This document shows, piece by piece, positions 10,380 through 20,098 of a DNA stretch of 64,000 bases (position 1 is its first letter; every line of letters begins with the position of its first letter). Origin of the DNA: Nitrosomonas sp. PY1 (GTDB lineage: Bacteria; Pseudomonadota; Gammaproteobacteria; Burkholderiales; Nitrosomonadaceae); contig NZ_BQXC01000001.1 in the NCBI RefSeq assembly GCF_022836435.1, positions 1,252,121 through 1,316,120 of the forward strand, read 5' to 3'. The notes under the pieces are model-generated. The model searched no databases, was not told where the DNA came from, and saw only the letters and a program-made list of their open reading frames with translations. A program made the position numbers and the translations under genes.

Positions 10380-10818
10380 GCCTTTATCTACATTGAATGC
10401 AATAGTTATATTATTTTTTGTGCAGAAATTAGCAAAGATTACTAATGAAGTCAAAAATGTATGAAACTCGTATTGCGTGTTGATGAATTCAAAGCAATAA
10501 AAACATATCTTGTATGACTATCTCTTGCGCGACTGGCTGATGAGATAGCTATCCTTACAAGCTATATCGCCTGATTGGAAACTCAGCTGAATTGTTAAAT
10601 ATCAAGCTTATTGAGTGCACTTCTAGAAGTGTGCAAAAAAGAATACCAAAGGAAAAATATAGAATATTCAGTGCCCTATTGGAGACGCATCTTCCTAAAG
10701 TTTTTCGGGTGTGAGATTTACCATATTTCGATGAAGGAATTACTTTATAAAATGCTACACTGAATGTATGAGAATTATATAATTTGACGGTAGTAGAAAA
10801 TGTTAATCGGGTGGGGTT
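10380..10818. other. Divergent promoter region, permease / Crp-Fnr gene
   Basis: About 440 bp between two divergently transcribed genes. It holds a perfect 14-bp palindrome at 10618-10631, listed separately, and a TATAAT-like element about 45 bp before the regulator start without a good -35 partner. No reading frame of interest is seen. Confidence 0.5.
10618..10631. promoter_or_regulatory. Perfect 14-bp palindrome, candidate operator
   Basis: CACTTCTAGAAGTG is its own reverse complement and the flanks continue partly (TG before, TGC after). It sits in the shared upstream region of the permease and the Crp/Fnr regulator. It matches neither the CRP half-site TGTGA nor the FNR half-site TTGAT. 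A role as the regulator's own operator is inference. Confidence 0.35.
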
Positions 10819-11535
10819 ATGGACTGCAAGAATATTAGCTTGGAGCGTGCTATACAGCTTCTTTCCTTGATTAAAGATTTCAAGGATTTTTCGTCAGTAG
10901 ACTTAGAAGCTATTGCTGAGGTATGTCATTGGCAATACTATCATAAAGAAGAAGCAATTGTTCGCTATCATGATGAATCAAATAGCGCTTTTTTAATTGC
11001 TCAAGGTGCTGTTCGAGTAAATTACTTTTCTTTGGCAGGAAAGGAAGTCATTCTATGCGATCTTATTGCCGGAGAAATTTTTGGTGAATTAACAGCGATT
11101 GACGGTTGCCCTCGATCTGCTACTGTAGTGGCAAAAGAAGATTCTTTATTGGCGTCGATTTCATCGTCAGCATTCATAGGATTGATTTACACCAATTGTA
11201 ATTTTGCTAGCGCCGTTTTACAGCGCTTAACATCTCAAATACGTCGACTTACTGAACGCGTTTTTGAAGCGGAAACATTAAAGGTGCCTAATCGTATCCG
11301 TGCCAAGTTATTACACCTGGCTCAAACTCAAGCAGTAATAGCGAATAACGAAGCGATCATATCTCGAGCCCCTACTCATGTTGAATTGGCTTGCCTGATT
11401 GGTACCCACCGTGAAGCAGTTACGCGAGAGTTGAATAAGTTAAAAAGTAAAAAAGTTATTTCTTGCCAGAACCATGAAATACGTATTCTGGATATAGATA
11501 GACTTGCGGAAATGATTGAGGAATGCGATTCATAA
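10819..11535 (+). CDS. Crp/Fnr-family transcription regulator
   Basis: A 238-aa cytosolic DNA-binding protein. The N-terminal half is a cyclic-nucleotide-binding fold (about 25-140), with the phosphate-cassette-like segment GEIFGELTAIDGCPRSATVVA. A long dimerisation helix follows (LQRLTSQIRRLTERVF), then a winged helix-turn-helix with PTHVELACLIGTHREAVTREL as the recognition region. The first residues include one cysteine only, and no FNR-type cysteine cluster is seen, so an iron-sulfur sensor is unlikely. A GGTGGGG stretch lies just upstream of the ATG. The effector is unknown. Confidence 0.88.
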   Translation: MDCKNISLERAIQLLSLIKDFKDFSSVDLEAIAEVCHWQYYHKEEAIVRYHDESNSAFLIAQGAVRVNYFSLAGKEVILCDLIAGEIFGELTAIDGCPRSATVVAKEDSLLASISSSAFIGLIYTNCNFASAVLQRLTSQIRRLTERVFEAETLKVPNRIRAKLLHLAQTQAVIANNEAIISRAPTHVELACLIGTHREAVTRELNKLKSKKVISCQNHEIRILDIDRLAEMIEECDS

Positions 11536-12230
11536 GTATTTCTTAAAATGATACATTAGTGTATTAGCATAATTTACTTCGATTTTAGGCTATCCTATCG
11601 TAAGCAGTTGTAATCTAATTTAATTATGATATGGTGTTTTAGAGTAGAGAAGCAATCTATTGAACCAATTAACCGATTAGTATTCCATGGTGACAATGTT
11701 GTGGCAGGCGCGACTCCTCAACGATGCCGAGTTTTTGGGCCTTTACCAAGCGGCAGTCTGCAAAGTTTAAGAGCGCCCCAACTAACTTTTAATTCCGTTT
11801 AAAGATCAGAAAGTACTAGAAAAACATTCTAATGAGGCTTGCCCAGTGCACTAGTCAGGGCATCAGATATGACTAATCTATGATAGTCTAAAGCATTGCT
11901 TCAATTCTGTTTGAATTCTTCCGAGTGAAAAAAGCATCTTTAAATCCCTTTATTTGGTTTATCAATTATCAACATTTCAAGACATAATAAAACATTGCAT
12001 AATTGACTTCCTAATTTGTGCAAAAGACTGTAACAATTTGATTGCGTTACGCTGCACAAGTAAATCAGCAAACTAAAAAACGGTGCTATCGACAGCATTG
12101 AGAAAAGGATGGGTTCAGTGTAAAGAAGATAGAGGATACTTTCGTGATACTTTGATTATTGCGTCATGTTTTTTTATCTTTTGTTAATTTGTATTTAAAA
12201 GCAATTTTATAACTAGGCGGTATATTTACT
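11536..12230. other. Long intergenic region with one doubtful mini-frame
   Basis: About 695 bp without a recognised gene. Around 11688-11771 there is a locally GC-richer patch that encodes a short frame reading roughly MVTMLWQARLLNDAEFLG and ending in CKV. It has no clear ribosome site and could be a fragment of a lost gene. Short inverted repeats occur, none followed by a T-tract. The promoter for the OmpA-ExeA pair should lie near the right end. Confidence 0.4.
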
Positions 12231-12947
12231 ATGCGTGTTGTCATTATTGGATTATCAATTTTTTTCTTTTTATTATCTGTGGTGGCTTTGTACAAAGGAC
12301 TCACATCGTCTTCAGATTTGCCTTTGTCGGCTCCAGTATCGATCGATAAAGTACCGATTGCGCAATTACCCCCTAAGCCTGAAATTGAAAAGACCGTTGC
12401 TGACAATTCAGTGAAAGTGATTGAATCTGATACGATAGTTAAAAGTCTACCGATTGAGCAGAGCACACAAGCAGTTATCCCTGTAATAGAGGTTGCTACA
12501 ACTAAAACTGAGCAATCTGAAGAGACAAAACAAGAAAAAACTGTCGTAAAAGCTAGCGATAACAATGATTCGCAGTACAGTGTGCTGGCAGTCTTTGGAG
12601 GAAGGACTTTTCGTTCAGGAGAAGATCAAGTAAACGATGCAGCTAATTTGAAGATTGAGAAGTTGATCAGTGAATTGATGTTATTCCCGAATAATTTAAT
12701 AAGTGTTGAAGGTCACTCAGACAGCTTACCTACAGGTAAGATTCATAGAAATAATATGGAATTATCAATCCGAAGAGCAAGAGCTATTGCAAATCTATTG
12801 ATTGAGCGCGGCATCGCTCGAGATCGAATTTCCATTTCAGGTTATGGTGACACACGTCCGATTGAAAGCAATAGCACTGAGGATGGACGGGCAAAAAATC
12901 GTCGTGTTGAAGTAAAATTGACACTGAGAGAACAAGGGGAAAATTAA
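12231..12947 (+). CDS. OmpA-family peptidoglycan-binding membrane protein
   Basis: A 238-aa envelope protein with an N-terminal signal anchor (about 1-22, VVIIGLSIFFFLLSVVALY), a long polar linker rich in P, E, T and K (about 30-115), and a C-terminal OmpA domain (about 120-235). The OmpA signature is clear: VEGHSDSLPTGKIHRNNMELS, then RARAIANLLIERGI, ISGYGDTRPI and GRAKNRRVEV. Such domains bind diaminopimelate in peptidoglycan from the periplasm. Its stop TAA overlaps the ATG of the ExeA-like ATPase by one base, so the two are translationally coupled and probably act together. Confidence 0.9.
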   Translation: MRVVIIGLSIFFFLLSVVALYKGLTSSSDLPLSAPVSIDKVPIAQLPPKPEIEKTVADNSVKVIESDTIVKSLPIEQSTQAVIPVIEVATTKTEQSEETKQEKTVVKASDNNDSQYSVLAVFGGRTFRSGEDQVNDAANLKIEKLISELMLFPNNLISVEGHSDSLPTGKIHRNNMELSIRRARAIANLLIERGIARDRISISGYGDTRPIESNSTEDGRAKNRRVEVKLTLREQGEN

Positions 12948-14194
12948 TGCACATGTATACGCAGCACTTTAGACTCAATAAACTTCCATTCGAGAACGTT
13001 CCTGATCCGCAATTTTTTTACAATCAAGGCGATCATGCTCGCATTCGCCAGCAAATTTCGGGCTCTCTCGAAAGTGGACGAGGGCTTATTGTTGTAACAG
13101 GTCCAATAGGTTCTGGAAAAACCACTTTAAGTCAGATGATAAAGGCTGATTTTCCTGAAAGCATCAAACTGATTTGGATGGCTGAACCGCCAGCAAATAG
13201 CAATGATCTTTACCTTTTTCTGGCGCAAGAACTCGAACTGAATCCTTCCTCGTCAGAAAAAACTTTTGTTATGAGAGACATTCGTAATGCACTCTTAAAA
13301 ACAGAAAATGAAGGAAAAAAATGCTTGGTTATTATTGATGAGTCTCATTTGATGTCGGATGATGTTCTTAATGGCATTCGTTTGTTGAATAATCTGGAAG
13401 AAGGCTCTAAGAAATTAATTCAACTGTTGTTACTAGGGCAAGAAGAATTGATGGAAAAAATCAATCGTCCTGCAATGGAGCCCTTTAAGCAGCGTATAGC
13501 AGCGCTAGAAACGCTCGGAAAAATGAATGTTGATGTAGTGGGGAAATACATCGATCACCGCATTAAAGTAGCTGGCGGCTCTACTGAGCTAATATCCGAT
13601 ACGGGATGGGAAGCGCTATCAATCGCTTTCCATGCAGGCGGAACGCCTAGAACGATTAACTCGCTATGTGATAGATCTTTCAATATTGCGTACGAGAGAA
13701 ATAAATCAGTTGTCGATGCGCACGATGTTTATGAAGCGACGCAGCGGCTAGGTCTCAGAACGGATGTTTTTCATTACATTATCTCTTTAAAAAGCAAGGA
13801 GAGAGACAAGCAGGAGGAACTTTCTGCCACGCAAGGAATGGCTGTACAGCAACAGTCGCCATTATCTGGCACAGTGCAGCAACATCAAACAATATTGAAG
13901 GAATCGGCGCCGCCTTTTCTCACACCAACTAATAAGAGAGCGTACCTTACCGAAGATAGAGCACCGGAACTTGCGTTGAGTGCAGATAGCTTTGGTATCA
14001 AGACTAAACCTGCGTTATCTTATGAAGATCTTGCTGAAAATATCAAAGAAAAGTATGCACAAAAGAATTTAAAAGGCCCTGTCATTTTACTTGTATCATC
14101 AGTTTCACTATTTATAGTGAGCTTTTTGTTTTACTGCCATACTTCCGATTATAAAGGCTATGTGGATTGCTTTTTCAGTCTATTTGCCTTCTAA
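12947..14194 (+). CDS. ExeA/GspA-like AAA ATPase with C-terminal membrane anchor
   Basis: A 415-aa protein with an ExeA-type AAA domain (about 1-270): the opening HFRLNKLPFENVPDPQFFY is typical, Walker A is GPIGSGKT at 52-59, Walker B is CLVIIDES with D131/E132, and an RINSLC-like sensor segment is present (GGTPRTINSLCD). After a polar linker there is one transmembrane segment near 378-400. ExeA proteins help assemble the type II secretin through the cell wall. Classical ExeA has its own peptidoglycan-binding domain after the membrane segment; here that part is missing and the upstream OmpA-domain protein may supply it (inference). No other Gsp genes are in view. Confidence 0.85.
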   Translation: MHMYTQHFRLNKLPFENVPDPQFFYNQGDHARIRQQISGSLESGRGLIVVTGPIGSGKTTLSQMIKADFPESIKLIWMAEPPANSNDLYLFLAQELELNPSSSEKTFVMRDIRNALLKTENEGKKCLVIIDESHLMSDDVLNGIRLLNNLEEGSKKLIQLLLLGQEELMEKINRPAMEPFKQRIAALETLGKMNVDVVGKYIDHRIKVAGGSTELISDTGWEALSIAFHAGGTPRTINSLCDRSFNIAYERNKSVVDAHDVYEATQRLGLRTDVFHYIISLKSKERDKQEELSATQGMAVQQQSPLSGTVQQHQTILKESAPPFLTPTNKRAYLTEDRAPELALSADSFGIKTKPALSYEDLAENIKEKYAQKNLKGPVILLVSSVSLFIVSFLFYCHTSDYKGYVDCFFSLFAF

Positions 14195-14354
14195 TTGAAT
14201 TGCATTCCTCAGTCCTGGTGGTCGATAATGATTGACTCAAGGTTTTATCTTCGATTGGTTTGAACTGTAAGAGTATTCTCATCAGTTAATCCTTCTTACT
14301 TTTTGTAATCGATCAGTAGAATTGTTAAATCGAATCTACGAAATCGGTTCTAGT

Positions 14355-14786
14355 TCAATATATTAAATGTGGTAAGTCAGGCTTGATTACCACTAGAATG
14401 ACTACCGCAAATAGAATCAGCACCGGAAATTCATTAAACCAACGGTAGAATACATGACCATGCTGATTGGCATCATTTTTAAATGTGGTAACGTATTTTC
14501 CACAGTAGTAATGGTAGAGAATTAATACCGCAACCAATGTTATTTTAGCATGTAACCAAGCACCGCTAAATCCATACCCCAGCCAAAGCCATACGCCGAA
14601 GACGATGGTGAGAACTGCGCTGGGTGTCATGATGCCATAATACAACTTGCGCTCCATGACCTTAAAGCGTTCTTTGCCGGGTTGATCTTCGCAAAGAGCA
14701 TGATAGACAAATAGGCGTGGCAAGTAGAATAGCCCAGCGAACCAGGTCACCATAAAAATGATATGGAACGATTTAATCCAAAGCAT
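14355..14786 (-). CDS. hemJ: Protoporphyrinogen IX oxidase HemJ
   Basis: Small inner-membrane protein (about 143 aa, four hydrophobic segments) of the HemJ/UPF0093 family, which oxidises protoporphyrinogen IX to protoporphyrin IX in haem synthesis. The start at 14786 gives MLWIKSFHIIFMVTWFAGLF, which fits the family; the frame extends 22 codons further upstream but those residues are not family-like. The conserved histidine in KSFH, the LPRLFVYH segment and RWFNEFPVLILF near the C-terminus are visible. Relevant to an organism that also carries a full ccm operon and needs much haem. It diverges from the carboxypeptidase gene. Confidence 0.85.
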   Translation of the reverse strand: MLWIKSFHIIFMVTWFAGLFYLPRLFVYHALCEDQPGKERFKVMERKLYYGIMTPSAVLTIVFGVWLWLGYGFSGAWLHAKITLVAVLILYHYYCGKYVTTFKNDANQHGHVFYRWFNEFPVLILFAVVILVVIKPDLPHLIY

Positions 14787-14886
14787 AATAATGTCAGCAG
14801 TTAATAATCGAATAAAATTGCTATGATACTTGGCTTGGTGATTGAGCACCATGTGTTTGTATTTTGGAGATGAGAATAGGACGACG

Positions 14887-16395
14887 ATGAAACAACACTA
14901 TCAGCGATTAGTACAAAAACTGGAAGAAATCACGCACTTGAATGGTGTAATGAGTACGTTGGGATGGGATCAAGAGGTAGTGATGCCAGCGAGTGCTGGT
15001 GAAGCGCGTGCCAAGCAGCTTTCGGCTTTGGCTGGTGTGATTCATGAACGTATGACCGATCCAGCGCTCGGTGAATGCCTGGATTATTTAGCGAATAACC
15101 CTGCCGTGGCTTTAAGCTCAATTGAACAATGCAATGTTCGTGAGGCGCAGCGTAGCTACGATCTGGAAACGAAAGTCCCTAAGAGATTGGTACAAGAATT
15201 GGCCGAATTAGGATCAAGAGGGCATGGTGTCTGGGTGCAAGCACGAAAGGAAAATCGTTTTACAGATTTTGCGCCAGTTTTAAAACGCTTCCTATTATTA
15301 AAAAAGGAGTGGGCGCAGTGCGTATCACCCGAATTGCAATCCTATGATGCCAATATCGATTTGTTTGAGCGTGGCACGACAATGTCGATGATTACGCCAG
15401 TTTTTGAATGTTTGAAGCAGCATTTGATTCCATTGATTCAAGAAATAAAGGATAGCGCTATACAACCAGATACTTCCTTTATGCAAGGACAATTCGCCTT
15501 GGATAAGCAGGAAATGTTGGCACGTAAAATCAGTCAAGATATTGGCTTTAGTTTTGATCGGGGGCGCATGGATGTTTCTGTGCATCCGTTTTGTGGTGGC
15601 AGCCATCCAACGGATGTGCGTATTACTACACGGTATAAAACCAATAATTTTATCGAGTCGCTGTATTCTATTATTCATGAAACTGGTCACGCGCTGTACG
15701 AACAAGGGCGACCCTATGAATTAGGTGATTTACCCGTCTCTGAATCGTTAACAATGGGTATTCATGAATCGCAATCGTTGTTCTGGGAACGCATGATTGG
15801 GCAAAGTAAGTCTTTTTGTTTGCATTATTTTGAATTGTTTAAAACAACCTTTCCCAATAGCTTCGCGTCCGTTACAGCCGAGGAGTTTTATCGTGCATTG
15901 AATGTTTGTAAGCCTGATTTTATTCGCGTTGAAGCGGATGAAGTTACTTATCCACTGCATGTTATTTTGCGCTATGAAATCGAGAAGGGCTTATTTGATG
16001 ATTCAATGCAAGTCAATGATTTACCGCAAATCTGGAACGAATTAATGGAGAAATACTTAGCGATTAAGCCACCTACTGATACACTTGGAGTATTGCAAGA
16101 CTCGCACTGGAGTAGTGGTGCGTTTGGGTATTTTCCATCGTACACGTTAGGTGCTATATACGCATGCCAATTTTATCGTTCGTTATTAAGTGAGCAATCG
16201 AATACGGAACATCATATTGCTGCGGGCGATTTTAAACCAATCCGGCAATGGCTGAACAAGAAGATTCATAGCCAAGGTAAGCTGCTTACACCGCAAGAGC
16301 TTGTGTTGGAAATTACTGGAGAACCATTAAATCCTAATTATTTTATGGAATATCTAGTAAATAAATATAGCGCAATCTATAAACTGGCAAACTGA
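14887..16395 (+). CDS. M32-family carboxypeptidase (Taq type)
   Basis: Zinc metallocarboxypeptidase of about 502 aa, cytosolic. The zinc site HETGH is at residues 264-268 (H264, E265, H268) and the N-terminal LNGVMSTLGWDQEVVMP block is typical of the family, as are DVRITTRYKTNNF and SESLTMGIHESQSLFWE (third ligand region). I take the ATG at 14887 (MKQHYQRL); a TTG at 14842 is in frame but its added residues are not conserved. The 3' end overlaps the convergent pbpG gene by 19 bp. Confidence 0.92.
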   Translation: MKQHYQRLVQKLEEITHLNGVMSTLGWDQEVVMPASAGEARAKQLSALAGVIHERMTDPALGECLDYLANNPAVALSSIEQCNVREAQRSYDLETKVPKRLVQELAELGSRGHGVWVQARKENRFTDFAPVLKRFLLLKKEWAQCVSPELQSYDANIDLFERGTTMSMITPVFECLKQHLIPLIQEIKDSAIQPDTSFMQGQFALDKQEMLARKISQDIGFSFDRGRMDVSVHPFCGGSHPTDVRITTRYKTNNFIESLYSIIHETGHALYEQGRPYELGDLPVSESLTMGIHESQSLFWERMIGQSKSFCLHYFELFKTTFPNSFASVTAEEFYRALNVCKPDFIRVEADEVTYPLHVILRYEIEKGLFDDSMQVNDLPQIWNELMEKYLAIKPPTDTLGVLQDSHWSSGAFGYFPSYTLGAIYACQFYRSLLSEQSNTEHHIAAGDFKPIRQWLNKKIHSQGKLLTPQELVLEITGEPLNPNYFMEYLVNKYSAIYKLAN

Positions 16396-17255
16396 CCCGT
16401 TGCGGGTTGATGTTTAACTCTATGACCCTTACTACGAGTCGAGTAGTTCGTTTCGATCCATTTTTTCATGCGATTGGCATCTCCAATACGAGTGTTCTTA
16501 CCCCATGAGTTAAGCAATACAATGACCATGGAATCACCAGAAATATCGGCTTTCATCACTAGGCAACGACCGGCAGCGCTAATATAACCCGTTTTAGAAA
16601 CATCAATTTGCCAATCTTGATTACGAACTAAGCTGTTCGAGTTGACGAATTGTATTTGACCGCGATTGTTATTGCGCGCAACACGGTGCTGCACAGTAGT
16701 TGAAAAATCCCGAATTACAGCATAGTGATTCGAGGTAATGACTAGTTTTGCCAAATCCCGCGCAGTAGAAACATTGCCTTGATTTAAACCGGTTGCATCG
16801 GCAAATCGACTGTTGGTCATGCCGATTTTTTGAGCTTTTTGATTCATGGCACGAACAAATGCTTGCGTTCCACCGGGATAAGTACGTGCTAACGCCGCAG
16901 TAGCGCGATTCTCTGAAGACATCAGTGATAATCGTAATAGTTCGTGGCGTGCATAATTGCTTCCGACAGGCAAACGCGATGAACTGTGCCTTAGCTTATC
17001 TACATCCGCTGCGGTAATAGTAATTCGATCATTCAAAGGTAAGCGCGCATCAAGACTAACCATCGCTGCCATTAATTTAGTGATTGACGCGATCGGCATC
17101 ACTTTGTCAGCATTTTTATCGTATAAAATACGCTTGTTTTGGGTATCATAAATAAGTGCTGCTTGCGATTTAATATCTAATTTATGGGGGGATGCAAAAA
17201 CTGTATAAGAAAAAAATAATAGTGCCAAAGACAAGGGAATCGTTGGATTTATCAT
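16377..17255 (-). CDS. pbpG: D-alanyl-D-alanine endopeptidase (PBP7-type)
   Basis: Periplasmic serine peptidase of 292 aa that cuts peptidoglycan crosslinks. It has a cleavable signal peptide (about 1-21, ending TVFAS). The three active-site motifs are all present: S57-I-T-K60, S114-E-N116 and K221-T-G223. It lacks the long C-terminal domain of PBP5-type carboxypeptidases, which favours PBP7. A GGGAG ribosome site precedes the ATG. It overlaps the M32 carboxypeptidase tail-to-tail. Confidence 0.9.
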   Translation of the reverse strand: MINPTIPLSLALLFFSYTVFASPHKLDIKSQAALIYDTQNKRILYDKNADKVMPIASITKLMAAMVSLDARLPLNDRITITAADVDKLRHSSSRLPVGSNYARHELLRLSLMSSENRATAALARTYPGGTQAFVRAMNQKAQKIGMTNSRFADATGLNQGNVSTARDLAKLVITSNHYAVIRDFSTTVQHRVARNNNRGQIQFVNSNSLVRNQDWQIDVSKTGYISAAGRCLVMKADISGDSMVIVLLNSWGKNTRIGDANRMKKWIETNYSTRSKGHRVKHQPATGQFASL

Positions 17256-17651
17256 TGCTGATCTCCCAAGAAAAAATTTATAAAGTTTTTACAACACCGG
17301 TTTGAATGAAACTGAGAAAATAAACGCTGAATATAGCAATAATAGCTACCTTCAATTGACTGGAGCGTTATCACCAATCTACAGTGAAATTGCATGATGC
17401 AAAGAACTGAAGATCTGAGAGCGTGATAAGATCATTTGAATTATTTATTGTTTAAAATAAAACATTCTGTTTTTTAGAAAACCTATTTATTATAATGAGT
17501 TATAATTTCTCTATAAGGGAGAACATTAATAATATAATTCTAACACATTGATGTTTTAAATAAAAGATATTAAAGGGGCTTTTAATGCAAATGCTTCATC
17601 ATAATCGTTATTTTATTTTTAACAATCTTTCCAACTAAAAAATACAATGCC
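17256..17651. other. Upstream region of pbpG and plsC-like gene
   Basis: About 396 bp, very AT-rich towards the right end, between the divergent pbpG and acyltransferase genes. It should hold both promoters. A short open frame with a strong ribosome site lies at 17585-17638 and is listed separately. Nothing else is recognised. Confidence 0.5.
17585..17638 (+). CDS. Possible 17-codon leader peptide
   Basis: An ATG at 17585 with an AAAGGGG Shine-Dalgarno site 5-6 bases upstream opens a 17-codon frame (MQMLHHNRYFIFNNLSN) that stops 13 bp before the acyltransferase ATG. The acyltransferase start itself has no good ribosome site. Translation of this peptide could therefore deliver ribosomes to the next gene. 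No similarity to a known leader is recognised and chance is a real alternative. Confidence 0.3.
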   Translation: MQMLHHNRYFIFNNLSN

Positions 17652-18443
17652 ATGCATAAACAGACGCCTGTGTTATTACGCGTTATTAGAATGACTCGCT
17701 TAACTTTGCATGTGCTTTCTGGAGTCATTCAGTCGTTAATCTACCCACATATGTTGTTGCACTACCAGCAACGAATGATGCAAAGATGGGCAGTCGAATT
17801 GCTGACATTACTTAACATCAAGCTGTATTGTCATGGAAAACCACCGGGAGTAGACGTACCGCGAGCATTGTTAGTATCCAATCATGTTTCTTGGCTAGAT
17901 ATTTGCGTATTAATGGCTGTGTGTCCAACTCGTTTCGTCGCCAAATCGGAGATTGCAGCGTGGCCAATACTGGGAATGCTATGCAAAAATGCCGGTACAT
18001 TATTCATAAAACGAACGCAACGCAATGACACGATGCGAATCAATCAACATATTTGCGAAGTATTAGAAGTTGGTGAGCGTGTGACTTTATTTCCTGAGGG
18101 AACTACAGCAGACGGTACTTATTTGAATCATTTTCATGCTTCTTTGTTGCAATCTGCGGTGACCGCCGATGCGTTGGTTTGTCCCGTGGCTATGCGCTAT
18201 CGGAATGCTGATGGCGATGTCTGTTCTGAAGCGGCTTATATCGATCCATCATTAATCTTGTCCCTACAGCAGATTTTAGCGCAGCCACGTATTGATACGG
18301 AATTGTTCTTTGGCGAACCAATTCCGGGTGGCATGAAGAACCGCCGCGAACTGGCTCGAATGTCAGAAAGTGTTATTGCGGAAATGCTAATGTTGCCCGT
18401 TCGTTACAAGCAACCTGAAATAATTTCCGGTCTTCCAATCTGA
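17652..18443 (+). CDS. 1-acyl-sn-glycerol-3-phosphate acyltransferase (PlsC-like)
   Basis: A 263-aa membrane-associated acyltransferase of phospholipid synthesis. The catalytic NHxxxxD motif is N77-H-V-S-W-L-D83 and the substrate motif FPEG lies at 147-150 (FPEGTTADG). The N-terminus is hydrophobic. Sequence style is that of the betaproteobacterial PlsC/OlsA group, so a role in ornithine-lipid synthesis (OlsA) is an alternative. The 3' end overlaps convergent apaH by 71 bp. Confidence 0.82.
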   Translation: MHKQTPVLLRVIRMTRLTLHVLSGVIQSLIYPHMLLHYQQRMMQRWAVELLTLLNIKLYCHGKPPGVDVPRALLVSNHVSWLDICVLMAVCPTRFVAKSEIAAWPILGMLCKNAGTLFIKRTQRNDTMRINQHICEVLEVGERVTLFPEGTTADGTYLNHFHASLLQSAVTADALVCPVAMRYRNADGDVCSEAAYIDPSLILSLQQILAQPRIDTELFFGEPIPGGMKNRRELARMSESVIAEMLMLPVRYKQPEIISGLPI

Positions 18444-19209
18444 TTGCAGATAGCTGTCTTCCCCAAACGCACCCGCTATCCAAGGCAATGAGATCTTTCC
18501 GTTGATATAATCCGAGCGCTGACCAATGACCACAGATAATCGTGTATTGATTACTTGCGCGATTAGGTAGGTCAAACCAAGGTAAATGATCACGTGGAAT
18601 AGATTGCAAATCACCTTTAAAGGAAAGATTCATGCCGCCATCCAAAGTACACACCCGCATGCGCGTCATAGCATTGACAATCACGCGAAAACGCTCGAAC
18701 CCCGTCCATTTTTCTTGCCAGACCCTGGGTTCGTTTCCATATAGTTGTATACTCTGTTGAGAATAATCGTCCTGCTGCAATATACATTCGACTTCTTGTG
18801 CAAGTTGAGCTGCTTGCGGAATTGTCCATGAAGGTAACAGGCCAGCGTGTACCATAGCAAAATTATCTTCATGATAGAACAAACGTTGATGACGTAACCA
18901 ATAAAGCAAATCTTCGCAATCTGGAGCATCTAATAGCGATTGGAAGGTATCACTCGAATGTTGTTGCGATACTTTTCCAGCCACCATCAGTAGATGCAAA
19001 TCATGATTCCCCAAAGTGATGATCACACAGTGATTCACTTCATCCATTTGCTTGATAAACCGCAATAACTCTAATGAATTTGGACCGCGATTGACGAGAT
19101 CACCAACCAGCCATAATCTATCTAGCTTGGGATCGAAATGAATTTGATCTAGTAATTCCAGAAAGGATTTAAAGCAGCCTTGAAGATCACCGATTGCATA
19201 CGTGGCCAT
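18373..19209 (-). CDS. apaH: Symmetrical diadenosine tetraphosphatase
   Basis: Hydrolyses Ap4A to two ADP; a calcineurin-like metallophosphatase of 278 aa. The metal motifs are GDLQG at 7-11, GDLVNRG at 36-42 and GNHD at 67-70, with later histidines in HAGLLPSW and CGHWSALG. It follows dapB by 23 bp on the same strand and is probably in the same transcript. Its last 24 codons overlap the end of the PlsC-like gene on the other strand. Confidence 0.95.
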   Translation of the reverse strand: MATYAIGDLQGCFKSFLELLDQIHFDPKLDRLWLVGDLVNRGPNSLELLRFIKQMDEVNHCVIITLGNHDLHLLMVAGKVSQQHSSDTFQSLLDAPDCEDLLYWLRHQRLFYHEDNFAMVHAGLLPSWTIPQAAQLAQEVECILQQDDYSQQSIQLYGNEPRVWQEKWTGFERFRVIVNAMTRMRVCTLDGGMNLSFKGDLQSIPRDHLPWFDLPNRASNQYTIICGHWSALGLYQRKDLIALDSGCVWGRQLSAIRLEDRKLFQVACNERATLAFPQ

Positions 19210-19232
19210 TTCATTATTAGCACTTGTTAGAA

Positions 19233-20066
<834 letters not shown>

Positions 20067-20098
20067 TTAAACGATCAATGCGACAATATAAATTTAGG

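Noticed and set aside
10608-10622. FNR-type site near the Crp/Fnr gene (ATCAA-N4-TTGAG)
   Set aside because: The half-sites are in the opposite order to the FNR palindrome TTGAT-N4-ATCAA, so it is not a match.
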